Below, piece after piece: positions 47,182 through 57,366 of a stretch of DNA of 64,000 bases. The stretch comes from Halichondria panicea (lineage: Eukaryota > Porifera > Demospongiae > Suberitida > Halichondriidae): the NCBI RefSeq assembly GCF_963675165.1, contig NC_087388.1, positions 4,221,047 to 4,285,046 of the forward strand, written 5' to 3'. The stretch's first letter is position 1. The number at the start of each line of letters is the position of its first letter. The notes beneath the pieces were generated by a model. The model did not search any database and was not told the DNA's origin. It worked only from the letters and a program-made list of their open reading frames with translations. The translations under genes and the position numbers were made by a program.

Positions 47182-48122
47182 CTCTTTCCTTGGCAATCTG
47201 TTGTAGAAATTACAACAATGGGTAAGGAATCGTTATGATGAATTAGATGAAGTTGTATGTGAGCTCCTCCCTGACAAACAAACTGTAGTCTAGGTAACCG
47301 CCTTATCAGTCAAGTAGGCTAAAAATCTGTGTCCTTTGATGTAAGCTTTGATGTCTCTTTGTGCATATGTAGTTATAAAAAAAAAAAAAAAAAAAAAAGA
47401 AACCTTTGACTAGCTAGGAAGAGTAGCAGCAGTAGGCAGCAGTAGTAGTAGCAGTGCAAGCAGGACTAGACTAGATTAAAAAGTTGGTGGAAAGAATAAC
47501 TGACCGTTTGGACGTCACCTGGCTGCCAGACTTTCATCTGGACTCTTCCCCCTGAGTAGCTGGCCTTTCTCTAAGCCACAAAACTGAGCAAGAAGCTGAA
47601 GAAGCAGCTAGACAGAGACATGTACCTAGCCTTGAGAATTGGGAGGCGTGGCTCAACTAGTTAGCCCAGCCCAGAGGAATTGTTACCGTGGGTACTGAAC
47701 AACCGTAGAAGTAGGGCTACCCCTGGCTTTACTGAATTAACTAGCTGTGTCTGCTGTCTAGTTGGACCAGATTTAGCTAGATAATGGGGTAGAGAATAGT
47801 TGAGCGGTGCTGTGTGTAGCTTGAACTGTACTGGCTGGCAAGAATCTAGTAAGCACCCTATGCACTGATAACTCGTCAGAATGGAGGGTATGTTCTAGGG
47901 ATCTGGACAGCTGTACATCCAAAGGAGCCAGGGAGTGCCAATCATCTTCTCCCAGTCTCTGACACGCTAAACAAAAGGAGCTAGAACTGGGAGTCCCAGC
48001 TAGAATTGCTAGCCGGATCTAGACTAATAGAATGACTTGGAGGCGTGGTGAGGCCGGATCCACACTAATTGATCGACCTAAAGACGCTCCTGTTCCAGAT
48101 TTCACGAATGGCAAGGAAAGGG
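47182..48122 (+). repeat. R module 3 (941 bp), right end of the array
   Basis: Starts CTCTTTCCTTGGCAATC after TTAT and ends GCAAGGAAAGGG before TTATCACCC. Unlike modules 1 and 2 it is not followed by a transposase: unique flank starts right after TTAT. Confidence 0.85.
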
Positions 48123-48232
48123 TTATCACCCACTAAATTAACCACAGTACTCATTCAATAGCATGATAACACTTCTCAGATGCATTATGGCGGGTATTTT
48201 GCGACCTCTGGTTCTCTTAGACTTATTACAAA

Positions 48233-49359
48233 ATGGCTGACCAGACATTCTCAAGATCCAAGCTCAAGAGGCTCAATCGAAAAGCTAGAGTTGACAAAAT
48301 TGGCAAGCAGCTGTGTATGGAGAAGAAGAGCCTTGAATGTGCCGAGAAAAATGTTCAGAATTGGAAGAAGAAGGCAATAGATTATAAACTGTAAGTTGCT
48401 GATTAACAGCCAGTAAATAATATTGTTCATACAGGGAACTCAACGTGTATCGAGCTAAGCAATTACGGACAGGAACTCTGGGAACATCCTGCAGTCACCA
48501 ACGACCACTAAAGTTACTAACAGCAGCCATGAAGACGAGTGCAATCAGTCTACCCAAGGCAACTCCAAGAATGTGTACGAATGCTGATATTATGCGAGGA
48601 GTTACTGTAGTTCCAGAGATAAGTGAGAAATGTTTAGCAGATGGGGGTGGTGATGTTCATATAGGAAATGGTCGGTTTGGAACATGCTCTCGTATGATTT
48701 TTAAAGAGTGTTTTGACGTCTGTGTCAAAACATTTACTTCCGACTCCTCAATCGAATCGATTAGGCATGAAGCCAGTATATTACTTACATTAAATTCCAG
48801 CCCTTATATACCACACTGTTTTGGTATTTGTTCCACCAGGAGAGCTTTAGTAATGTCTAATGTAAGCGTGAAGCAGCAACAAGTTTCATTATATTCTGCC
48901 TTGTATTCGACTAACGAAATTAAATTAAGCCCTAAGACATGGATGCAAATACTGATCCAAATTTGTGATGGTCTATCATACATGCACAAGCTGAGTATTC
49001 TTCACAATGATCTTAAAGTAGACAACGTAGTATTAGGGACTACTTTGTTAGAATGTATCCGGCCATGTATTGTGGATTTTGGAAAGGCATGTAAAGAAAA
49101 GCATGCTAAGAAGTACTGCCTGACCGAGGAACAGAAAGTTATTTACATAAAAGAACACACTCAAGTAGCTCCAGACCTCCGCGATGGGCTTGTTTTACAG
49201 AGCACACAGAGCGATATATACTCATTAGGTAGAATAATGAAGAAGATGAACTCCATTGTAATTAAGTCAACTGAACTTGCCCATGTAATTAAGGAATGTC
49301 TTTCTTATCATGCTCATGACCGTCCTAGCTTAGAAACCATTTCTCTTAATGTTGAATGA
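48233..49359 (+). CDS. Protein kinase domain protein
   Basis: Exons: 48233-48390 and 48435-49359, in frame, 360 aa. The start is MADQTFSRSKLKRLNRKAR, with a Lys/Arg-rich helical N terminus that could form a coiled coil. The kinase domain begins at about residue 130. It has the Gly-rich loop IGNGRFGTC, the ATP-binding Lys in CVKTF, the catalytic loop ILHNDLKVDNVVL (HxDLKxxN complete), DFG in CIVDFGKAC, a VAPDL segment in place of APE, and SDIYSLGRIMKKM of the F helix. All residues needed for catalysis are present, although the domain is short (about 230 aa). Group assignment is not possible by eye; the Asn before the catalytic Asp replaces the usual Arg. It begins about 110 bp after the piggyBac array, so its promoter may be affected. 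Confidence 0.8.
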
Positions 49360-49647
49360 CTATGTGACTAATTATGTCTTACATTCATTCGTTCATGTTT
49401 AAATCTGGTGCTAGCTTTAACTATGACATAGTCTATGTATAATTGTAGGCAAATCCGTGCTCTCTAATGGAAGGCTGACAAGGTTAGCTGTAAGTCGGGA
49501 TGCGTGTTGACCCAGCCATTTGTTTGAGAGTCATTAAAAGCATTATGGTAGAGAATTGGCCTGAAGCAGTTAGTTATGAGTCACATAGTGCGTATTGGCT
49601 GCTCAGGTTGGGCCATGCATGCATTAACAATTAACAATTAACAATGA
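49360..49647. other. Short intergenic spacer between convergent genes
   Basis: 3' ends of the kinase gene (+) and the chromodomain gene (-) face each other. Contains a TTAACAATTAACAATTAACA repeat near 49624. No gene. Confidence 0.4.
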
Positions 49648-50472
49648 TCAACAACGTTTTTTCACCAGATTTACACATACAATTTCAGATAGTAGTCTAG
49701 GTGACTCTAACATTTCACCATTGCTATTTCTATATGTTTTCGGTCCATACTTAATTCTAGGACATACTACAATAGGAAAATCTACTGTGCAGCCATTGCC
49801 ATATCTATCATACAAAATATACCAACTACCTATAAAATATTCATCGTTAAAATCAGTTTGTTGAAGTTGGAGCTTTCCGCGGGTCATTTGGGTTCCTCGA
49901 TCTTTAAATAGGTAACGAAATACATCTAGCCGGAAATCTATAGTTAAATTACAGGATTTTACAGTACCTAAATTTAAACTACATTGAATGGACAGAACAA
50001 ATCTTCTTGTTGCGTCGCTTATAAGCTCGGTATGTGGTGCTTGTGGTGTATTGTATGATCTGAAAGGGGGGAAATGTGCAGATATAATTATAGTAATACA
50101 CAGTGCACTGCCATGCCATACTTAATAATCTTACTGGATAGTAGAGATAGTCACATCTTCCTTAGCGACCCATGAAGACTGTTCCAATGAGTAACCAGCC
50201 CACTTTACCAAATACTCCGTTTTCCCCTAGAAATAGAATCAATCGTATAGGGCTATATATCATAAAATGTTACGTACCTTAGTTAGTCGATGATGAATTA
50301 TCCTCTCAACAAGGAAGACCCCTTCTGGCAGACTGTCATCAGACTTACAGCTCAGAGTGGTTCTCACATCTCGTGCTTCCCGCATGCTAGATAAGTCCAT
50401 GTCAGCCGAGCTTATATTATGGAGGTAGGAATAGTATCCTTTCTCAGGTCGTTGCCTCTTTGACGAGTCCAT
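49648..50472 (-). CDS. Chromodomain protein
   Basis: Exons: 50278-50472, 50135-50226, 49648-50059, in phase, 232 aa, starting MDSSKRQRPEKGYYSYLHN. The chromodomain spans the first intron: FLVERIIHHRLTK, then GKTEYLVKWAGYSLEQSSW. Two aromatic-cage positions are visible (Trp of VKWAGY, Trp of QSSW), with the first replaced by Phe in GVFLVERI. Chromodomains read methylated histone lysines. The C-terminal 137 residues contain no recognised domain. Such short chromodomain genes can derive from transposon integrases, but no integrase is seen here. Divergent from the gene at 50638. Confidence 0.75.
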
Positions 50473-50637
50473 AACAGGTCGATCTGCATGAACAGGTCTG
50501 CTGGAAGATTAATAATTAGTGACCATAAAGATTTTATCTCTATTCATTTGACACACTTTACTACCATTGATTGCATGCTATTACTGTCATGTGAATCAGT
50601 AAATTACTATACAAAAAAGAACAGAGAAAGAATTGAG

Positions 50638-51015
50638 ATGGGAAATTGCTGCCACTTCCACCCGTACCCGTACTACATCGACTCCGACTTACGAGAGATC
50701 AGGCACCACAGGAACTCCTTTCCTATTGGGTCGCTAGTAAAGATGGGAACTGAGGGAAAACAATTTTATTTTACAACAGCAGATGATACTGGAACACATT
50801 ATTTTCCGATGGGGTCTCAGAAAAAGGCCCAGAACTATTTAAAGAAAGTTGTGAGGCTCAGCCAAACATACGATGTCCAGGTGTCAGAAGTTTTAAATCC
50901 AGACTACACGTTGCTAGGATTTAGAGCCAAAAAAACAAAAGAAGAAAGCACAAAAGAAGCGGACAACAAAGAGCCAAGAAAGAAAGTTAAATTTAATTTA
51001 GTAAAAGTGTTGTAA
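50638..51015 (+). CDS. Small intronless protein with MGNCC start
   Basis: 125 aa from ATG at 50638 to the stop at 51015. The start MGNCCHFHPYPYY fits N-myristoylation at Gly2 with neighbouring Cys available for palmitoylation, so it may attach to the membrane. The middle (FPIGSLVKMGTEGKQFYFTT) and the Lys/Glu-rich end (KKTKEESTKEADNKEPRKK) show no family I recognise. The frame is open further upstream to 50488, but the MGNCC start is more convincing. Position 50472-50638 is the shared 5' region with the chromodomain gene. Confidence 0.55.
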   Translation: MGNCCHFHPYPYYIDSDLREIRHHRNSFPIGSLVKMGTEGKQFYFTTADDTGTHYFPMGSQKKAQNYLKKVVRLSQTYDVQVSEVLNPDYTLLGFRAKKTKEESTKEADNKEPRKKVKFNLVKVL

Positions 51016-51085
51016 CTAGAACAGGACTGAGAAGAATATGACTGAGAACTGACTACTATACTGTACTGTTCTATATAATTATTTA

Positions 51086-51221
51086 CTGTGGTAGATCTCT
51101 CTAGTCACTGTTACAGGCCGGTAAAAGTAATAACAAAATACTGAGCTGGCAGTACTGCATGCTCAGTATTTTGTTATTACTTGTACCGGCCTGTAACAGT
51201 GACTAGAGAGATCTGCCACAG
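51086..51221. repeat. Near-perfect hairpin MITE
   Basis: CTGTGGTAGATCTCTCTAGT at the left is the inverse of the right end. Pairing continues through GTTACAGGCCGG and AGTAATAACAAAATACTGAG to a loop near 51155. About 136 bp with only one or two mismatches, suggesting recent movement. Confidence 0.85.
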
Positions 51222-51509
51222 GATAGAATCTACCACAGAAGTCTACATGAGCTCAACCAACAGGTAAACAATAATATTACTCACCAGCACCAGTGCAGTG
51301 AACGTAGCTAGTTCAGCGAAGATCTTGCGCACGCACTACAATAGTCTATAGTAGCATTTATTTCCGCAGTAGTTAAAATGATTGAGTAATATTTGAATTT
51401 TCATATAAATAGAACAAATATTTAGACAGGATGCTAGAACAATAGTGTCCAAAATACAATGGCAATTGCTGGCAATGGAGTATTTACTCAGCCTACTATG
51501 CTTATGTAG

Positions 51510-51856
51510 AAATTCACGAAGGGGCAAGCTGTACTAACAAACTGTTACCCTCGGTTCTGCTGGAGTTGTTCTTCACCTACGATCCTCGGCATGCACGAGA
51601 TATCATCGCTCAAAAGCTGAAAAATATATTAGGGACAACCATTTCGGGTGCCAAGTGAGTTCTGGTTCACTAATGGTATGAGCTGTGCATAATTATATTA
51701 TTTAGCCAGTAATTTTCGATTGCTCAATGCCAGTAAACATAGTTAGTCTGATGTACGAGTTAATTTGTTATACTGACTGGCAACAATTAATCAAAATATT
51801 CGTTCTGCAGTGCAACACAGGTAAAGATTGTGAGCTTCCTGCTAACTAAAGACTGA
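51510..51856 (+). pseudogene. Unrecognised small-protein family, member C (3' exons only)
   Basis: Exon 51510-51654 (LLPSVLLELFFTYDPRHARD, starts phase 1, ends phase 2) and exon 51811-51856 (ATQVKIVSFLLTKD, stop). They match the last two exons of the complete member at 53705-56286 (PTVIVELFFSYEV; ADVQVNAVSFLMFKNN, stop) in residues and phases. No equivalents of exons 1-3 were found upstream, where a hairpin MITE sits. Likely a truncated paralog. Confidence 0.65.
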
Positions 51857-53704
51857 GTCCGAGTCCGTCCTGCCCAGTGAGACTATATACTTTGAATTTG
51901 TTAGATCACTTTTTGTGTAGCTTTTATTTTTATACACTTGACACCAATAATTTTATTTCACTGAATGTACTGGTAAAGGGTCGTTCGAGAATAACAAGCA
52001 CATCTGCACACACTTTGTAGTGAAGTTCATTCCAAACTCTTTACCTACTTGTAGTCTCTGGAATCAACCACACCTTCTAGACATGTATAAACAAAACAAA
52101 GGACTGCAGTTTATACCATAGATAGAAGAGGGAGGGATTGGAAACGAACGACAATTTCAATGATATCCGTTGAAACACTCCTTGTCTTGTTACGTAATCA
52201 CGTTCTGGCGGGATTGTAACAAAGATTTTCTCTGACTCAGTTCTTGCAGACGTTGTTAGAGTCTAACTTAGACTTCTGGGTTAGGCCAGATGTCCGTGGC
52301 TTAACTGTATTCATACCTGGTAAGTTAGAAACTTACTTCAGTAGAGTTGAAGCAGAATAATAGGCCAGTTTTGTAGGGTAAGGTGATAGTCAAAATTATG
52401 TCTCCCTCTAGCACATATGTAAAGCTGATTTGCAGTTTGTACCTGTGTCAAACTGTATACTTGGGTCCTAGTGCTTTGCGTAAGTATTACTTTTTGAATG
52501 ATACAAGTGAAACTTTTGTACTATATCAATAAATAAAGTATTTCAGGAGTGTTTTTTGTCTCCTTTTTTCATCTCTAAAAAGGGCTAGTTGAATATATTC
52601 TGCTAATATACTGTTAGAGGAGTATTTGAAGTTTTGCATTGTCTTTGTTTGCACTTACAGAAATGCCGTGAAAATTTTGAATCGTCATTCACAAAAGAAT
52701 GAATTTAGGATTACTGGTAAGCATGCTATACTGATTATTGCCCACACTATACTTTTATAACAATACCTGCAGTGAGGTCATTTGTGGAGATGGTTAGATA
52801 TCTGTTCACAATACCTGGAGTCATCAGCAACAGGTTGTGCCAGGACCCCGTTAAATTGGCCAACAAAGACAGAGGGGTAAATCCAACGAGAACCCGAATG
52901 TTAGTGAATTTGCTAAGAACACAGGCTCTTCGGGTGATCAACAGCACATGTGCAACAATTAGAGGCAACTGCTGAAAGACAATAGAAGACGACCATTGCA
53001 GCTAGGTGATGAGAATAACCCCTTCCCAAAAGAAGGCAGCATAATGTATAGAGAAATCAATTGTTCACATGTTAATTCAATCACATTCACATGTTCAATT
53101 CTTAACTGATAAATAATTGTTCAATTCTATAAATTTAACTGTGCATGATAATTAAATGATGCTGCAGAGTGTCACGACTTCAATTCTGAGTAGAATTTCA
53201 GCCCGAACCATCACACTATGTTCAGAACCCTCCAACGAAATTAACTATCAACGCAGAAGCTGTGTTGAGGGCAACTGCTTCCTCTGGTGATGAAGCTTTG
53301 AATCTATGTACTCTCTGTCAAAACAGTCATAAAAGCTTCCTTAAACCTACCTGCATTTACATGAAAAGGAAAGAAAGTAAATGGAAAGTAATTAATTATT
53401 ATTTATTATTAACAAACAGTTCAACATCACTTACTCTGAAATGGAGCCGGAGCACTACTTTCCATTGTACAGTGCAAATGTAGACCTGAGCTAGAAAGCC
53501 ATTCTTGAGAACTAGAAAGCCATATACTCGAAATCAGCTGGCTGGAACACAATTTTTATTTTGAGGAAGTATAAGTAGTGATCACTTCCCTCTTTGATCT
53601 ATGCTTCCGGCAGACAAGGAGTGTTCGGCACACGTGATTCGTTTCCAATCCCTCCCTTTTCTATCTATGTTTATACTGAAAGCAGTGCCGCAGGTTGCTG
53701 TAAG
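51857..53704. other. No certain gene; possible exons at 52664-52975 and an inverted promoter copy
   Basis: Two spliceable plus-strand segments (about 52664-52719 and 52768-52975, the latter ending IRGNC and a stop) make an open frame but have no recognised domain and no visible start. 52105-52190 is an inverted, diverged copy of the region just upstream of member B (53600-53680), sharing TCGTTTCCAATCCCTCCC and CAAGGAGTGTT. Confidence 0.35.
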
Positions 53705-56286
53705 ATGTCAGGCCAGGATAGTTTGCAAGCTAATACTAACAGTAACCTCATGATCAAGGTATGCTTTCCTGAGGAGATGGGACCAGTCAAACCAGATGAC
53801 CTGGATGTCTTTCTCAGGGCAGTGCAGGAGGTATCTGATCTGAATGAGGCCGGGTATAGACTGCAGTCTAGCATCTAGTTATCTTATATCTAGTGTACTA
53901 TGTATTATTTAGCCTTTGCATGTATTATAGCCTTTGCTTGCAGATATTTCATAGCTAGATCTTAATACAATGTATATGTTAGCATCTATACCAGTGCATG
54001 CGTATTGAGGTGTTCGATGGTATATCTGTGCCTCCCGGCCTGAGGCTGCAACAAATTGCATTAATTAAAAATTGTGGTAAATATTTATAGTTGTAATCAT
54101 TGGGTCTGGGTAAGCCTATTATTATGATACACATGCATGGGACTGGTGCCATATTTTGGAGCCTGTGTCTACTTTAGTTGGTGCTTTTAGCTAGCTGTAT
54201 ATATATCTCTATCTCTTTACACTTGGTATGCGTATATGCAACTATTTGTGTTTCCAACAAAGCTGCCCCTAGGCCTTTGTTGCATTAGACTAACCACATC
54301 CTTCAGCTAGTGCATGGTATCTGCATGTACATCAACATTGGCATTCTACTATAAGTCCCAGGCCATATTCTTATACTGAGAACCTTATTAGTTCACATTT
54401 TTCAAGTCTCTAATGGTACGACAAGCTTTATTACAATGTCATGCATGTCACTGCAGATCAAGATATTGAATTGTATTCAGTGCACGTTGGGAGCTAGAGT
54501 TCTTGGTGCACCTACTACAGGACAAGTAGATCAACCAGATAGTGCAGTGGTGAGTATAATATATCGAAACTAGCCTGTCCTAATGGACACTCTCTCTCAC
54601 ATGCACATGGACAGTCCCCCTCCTCTAACTCATCAGCTGTTTCTGTGAGTGCTGCTTTTGATCCACCCGGATACTACTGCAGAACTGCCGCTCCTTATCG
54701 TAAGTATAGTCAACATTAATATAGGTACTTCTGAGGTAGTAGAATTTGGCCACAGTTGACCCTCTTTGAGTTTTGCTTTGGGGCTTTTTCACTTATACGT
54801 ATATACTATACAAGCCGGCAGTGGCGTAGGAAGGGGGGGCTTCAGGGGCCAGAGCCCCCTCCCCCCATTGATAAATTGCTTCCTATACGCCACTGAGTCA
54901 AGTCAGTATCTTTTCTAGCTGCAATGTTATTACAACACTCTCACAATTACTTTCTCACTGCATACAGACAGTACTGAAGGCAAAGACTCACTAAAACCCA
55001 CAGTTATTGTTGAACTATTCTTTTCCTATGAAGTGAAACTACCCGATAAAGAGGTAACAGTGAGGGAAGTTACACAGACGCTGAAGAATACACTGCTACG
55101 TGGAAAGTAAGTTGTGCAATTCTCTATAATTATGCCTGCATGCTCGATCTGTTACACCCCAATACTACGTATAATATAGCACACCATGCAGTAACGTATA
55201 TAATGTACTTCTGTACCATCAATAATAATAATTATTACTACAATTACATGTCATTGTGAAAGGATCGTGATCATTCACTAGCTGATGTCATAATTATAAT
55301 TACGTACAAGTTACAAGTATACAGCTATAGACTCTCGCTATTCCGGCTCTCTGAAGTACGGCCACCTCGATACACCGGCCATTTAGTTTGTCACAGATTG
55401 CTAGCTAGATGTTTACAGCACAAAACTCACCCTGAAATGCGGCCACTCGCTATTCCGTATACTGGCCAGTTACTGACTGCCCCAAACTAGGTTTCAATGT
55501 ACGTTTATTACAGACGGATATGACGTTTTGAGTGTGGTTTGGCAGATAAAATTGGTTCATTATCCATTCATTATCCTCGAGACAGAACCGCAAAATTAGT
55601 TATTAGATTCGAGGTAAGGTCGTTTTTTAGCCGCGGCTATATATTTTCTGAAATACAGCCACCTATACCGGCTATAAAACGATCTTACCTTGAATCTATT
55701 GACTAGTCTGTCTCAACGATAATTAAATAGAGAGCAGAATGATTCATAATGAATCATTCTGCTCTCTATTTAAGTGTAATACAATTTTATCTGCCAAACG
55801 ACACACAAAACGCCATATCCGGCCATAATAAATTACATTGAAACCTAGTTTGCAAATTCGTTGACGTTGTAGCCACGCCTGACACGACAAATTAAAACGG
55901 CCAATTCGTTAAAAATAATAATGGCCTATACATGCATGTATATATTAGCCAAACAAAATAATACTCGCCAAATTTCCCGTTATACGTATATGCTATAGTC
56001 GTTATTAGCCTTGTAAATACCAGCATGTATACGGCATGCATGTGCAGCTCCACTGGTTAGGTGTCAGGCAAAATAGATCTTAATTATTTGCTCATGCAGG
56101 GGCTGAGTCTCCGTCAATTTATTGATACGTTAATTGATTCACCTTGAAACTAGTCCTGTATGAGTCTGCATTTTTACCCCTAAAAAACTAACTGTTTCTG
56201 AGACGTTACAAGATTTGTATTTCACATTCTGCAGGGCTGATGTGCAGGTCAATGCTGTCAGCTTTCTCATGTTTAAAAATAACTGA
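53705..56286 (+). CDS. Unrecognised small-protein family, member B (complete)
   Basis: Exons: 53705-53830, 54457-54549, 54615-54699, 54968-55106, 56235-56286, all GT-AG, phases 0-0-1-2, 164 aa. It starts MSGQDSLQANTNSNLMIKV. The first exon ends FLRAVQE, the second has CIQCTLGARVLGAP, the third has FDPPGYYCRTAAPY, the fourth has PTVIVELFFSYEV and LKNTLLRGK, and the fifth ends VSFLMFKNN. No signal peptide or membrane segment; the pattern looks like a compact alpha/beta cytosolic protein. It resembles members at 27965, 29748 and 51510. I do not recognise a domain. The last intron contains a pogo-like MITE. Confidence 0.7.
54819..54895. repeat. 77-bp foldback element
   Basis: CAGTGGCGTAGGAAG at the left and CTTCCTATACGCCACTG at the right. 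Also inner GGGGCC/AGCCCCCT complementarity. A CAGTGGCGGATCCAGG start at about 5311 suggests the same broad family. Intronic in member B. Confidence 0.7.
55325..55860. repeat. Pogo/Tigger-like MITE, inverted duplicate with a 47-bp perfect palindrome
   Basis: The left half (CTATAGACTCTCGCTATTCC, GCCGCGGCTA, AACCGCAAAATTAG) matches the 32299-32693 element. The right half, from about 55670, is an inverted partial copy of the left. At its core, 55725-55771 reads AAATAGAGAGCAGAATGATT... and its exact inverse around one central base. In the last intron of member B. Confidence 0.75.
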
Positions 56287-57366
56287 AGCTATGTGTCTAC
56301 CATGCAATTCAAACAGCATAGTCGATTCTAGCTTGCTTTTATGTTGTACGTTGCTTTTAATAGCACAACAACTTTAACATAGCTTCAATTGTTTTATAGA
56401 ATTTGTAGTTCTGTTTCCACCCGTCAATTCCGTATGTATAGTTTTAGTTATATAGATTGCGTATCATGTGAGGGAATCTATATATATACGTACAAGTCAG
56501 TTAGCCTCAATTAGTAGCTCAATTTAATTGCGAGGTTGGTCCAACTATTGTGGACTTAGCTATAGATCTAGCTACAAGCACATGGTTGAATTCATGGTCA
56601 TCAAATGAAAACATTTGCAAGACATGCCCAAAATTAATGTCGATCATATAATTATAACAACCTGATTGCTATAGACTACAAAATATGCACCCATAACATA
56701 AATTAATTGTAGATCGGAGTAGACTCATAAATATACAAAATAAATAATGTAATCCAACAAACATAATCATAATTCAGTCCCAACGATGAGTGCATGTACA
56801 AAATAATAGTCATAATTATAAAACATATTGATAAGTGAGGGCAGAAACATTTGGTTACCGTATTAGTAGAATATTTTGCTGGTGAAAAACCTTTGCGAAT
56901 GAGCCAAATCAGCAGAAAATTTGACTCTTTGCGATCTAACTATTGCATTCTGGCAAGAATCGTGTGTAATAATTTAGGTTTTGCGGATTTTATTGTTGCG
57001 AATTGATCAATCATCGCAAAGTTCGTATGTTTTATGCTCGCAAAACATTCTAGTAATACGGTAAAAAGTAACACTGAAACCAAAAAAATTATGTGTTATG
57101 CAGACATAAACATACAACACACTCACAAAGACTATACAAAAGTTAAACAGTTATGGTGATCAATTGCAACATACATAAAAAAAAAGATATGAGAATGAAA
57201 ATGGTACAGCGATGAGAGCTCTAGTAAGGGTAAATCGTAAAAGCTCTATGAGTGGAGCATAATTACACAGAATTAATTACAAGAGTAAAACATAAAACGT
57301 GTGGAAGTGATCACTCAGTTTAAATTTACAGACGTGAGAAACACTAAACAAACACACATAAAACAC
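56287..57366. other. Intergenic between member B and the 57.4-kb membrane gene
   Basis: No gene. Holds a TACCGTATT-ended MITE (56856-57063); otherwise AT-rich sequence. Confidence 0.45.
56856..57063. repeat. MITE with TACCGTATTA ends
   Basis: TACCGTATTAGTAGAATATTTTGC-type left end is inverted at the right (GCAAAACATTCTAGTAATACGGTA type); interior words TTTGCG and GCAAA alternate. About 208 bp. Its ends resemble those of 11410-11746 only in the outer TACCGTA. Confidence 0.75.

Larger units (their letters stand above)
36450..48122 (+). mobile_element. PiggyBac-like array R-U-R-U-R flanked by TTAT
   Basis: Three identical-looking 941-bp R modules (36450, 41816, 47182) alternate with two 4425-bp U modules (37391-41815 and 42757-47181). 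Copy offset is exactly 5366 throughout. Each R begins CTCTTTCCTTGGCAATC and ends GGCAAGGAAAGGG, inverted ends of the C-C-C/G-G-G type used by piggyBac elements. TTAT lies on both outer edges (36446-36449 and 48123-48126) and at each R/U boundary, where piggyBac would normally show TTAA. Each U carries a piggyBac transposase gene. The array inserted about 100 bp upstream of the start of the 33762-36341 gene. Confidence 0.8.

Noticed and set aside
36450..48122. LTR retrotransposon with two internal regions
   Set aside because: No gag, protease or reverse transcriptase; the only enzyme is a piggyBac-type transposase.
52664..52975. Continuation of small-family member C
   Set aside because: The exon at 51811-51856 matches the family's last exon and carries the stop; the later segments do not align to the family.
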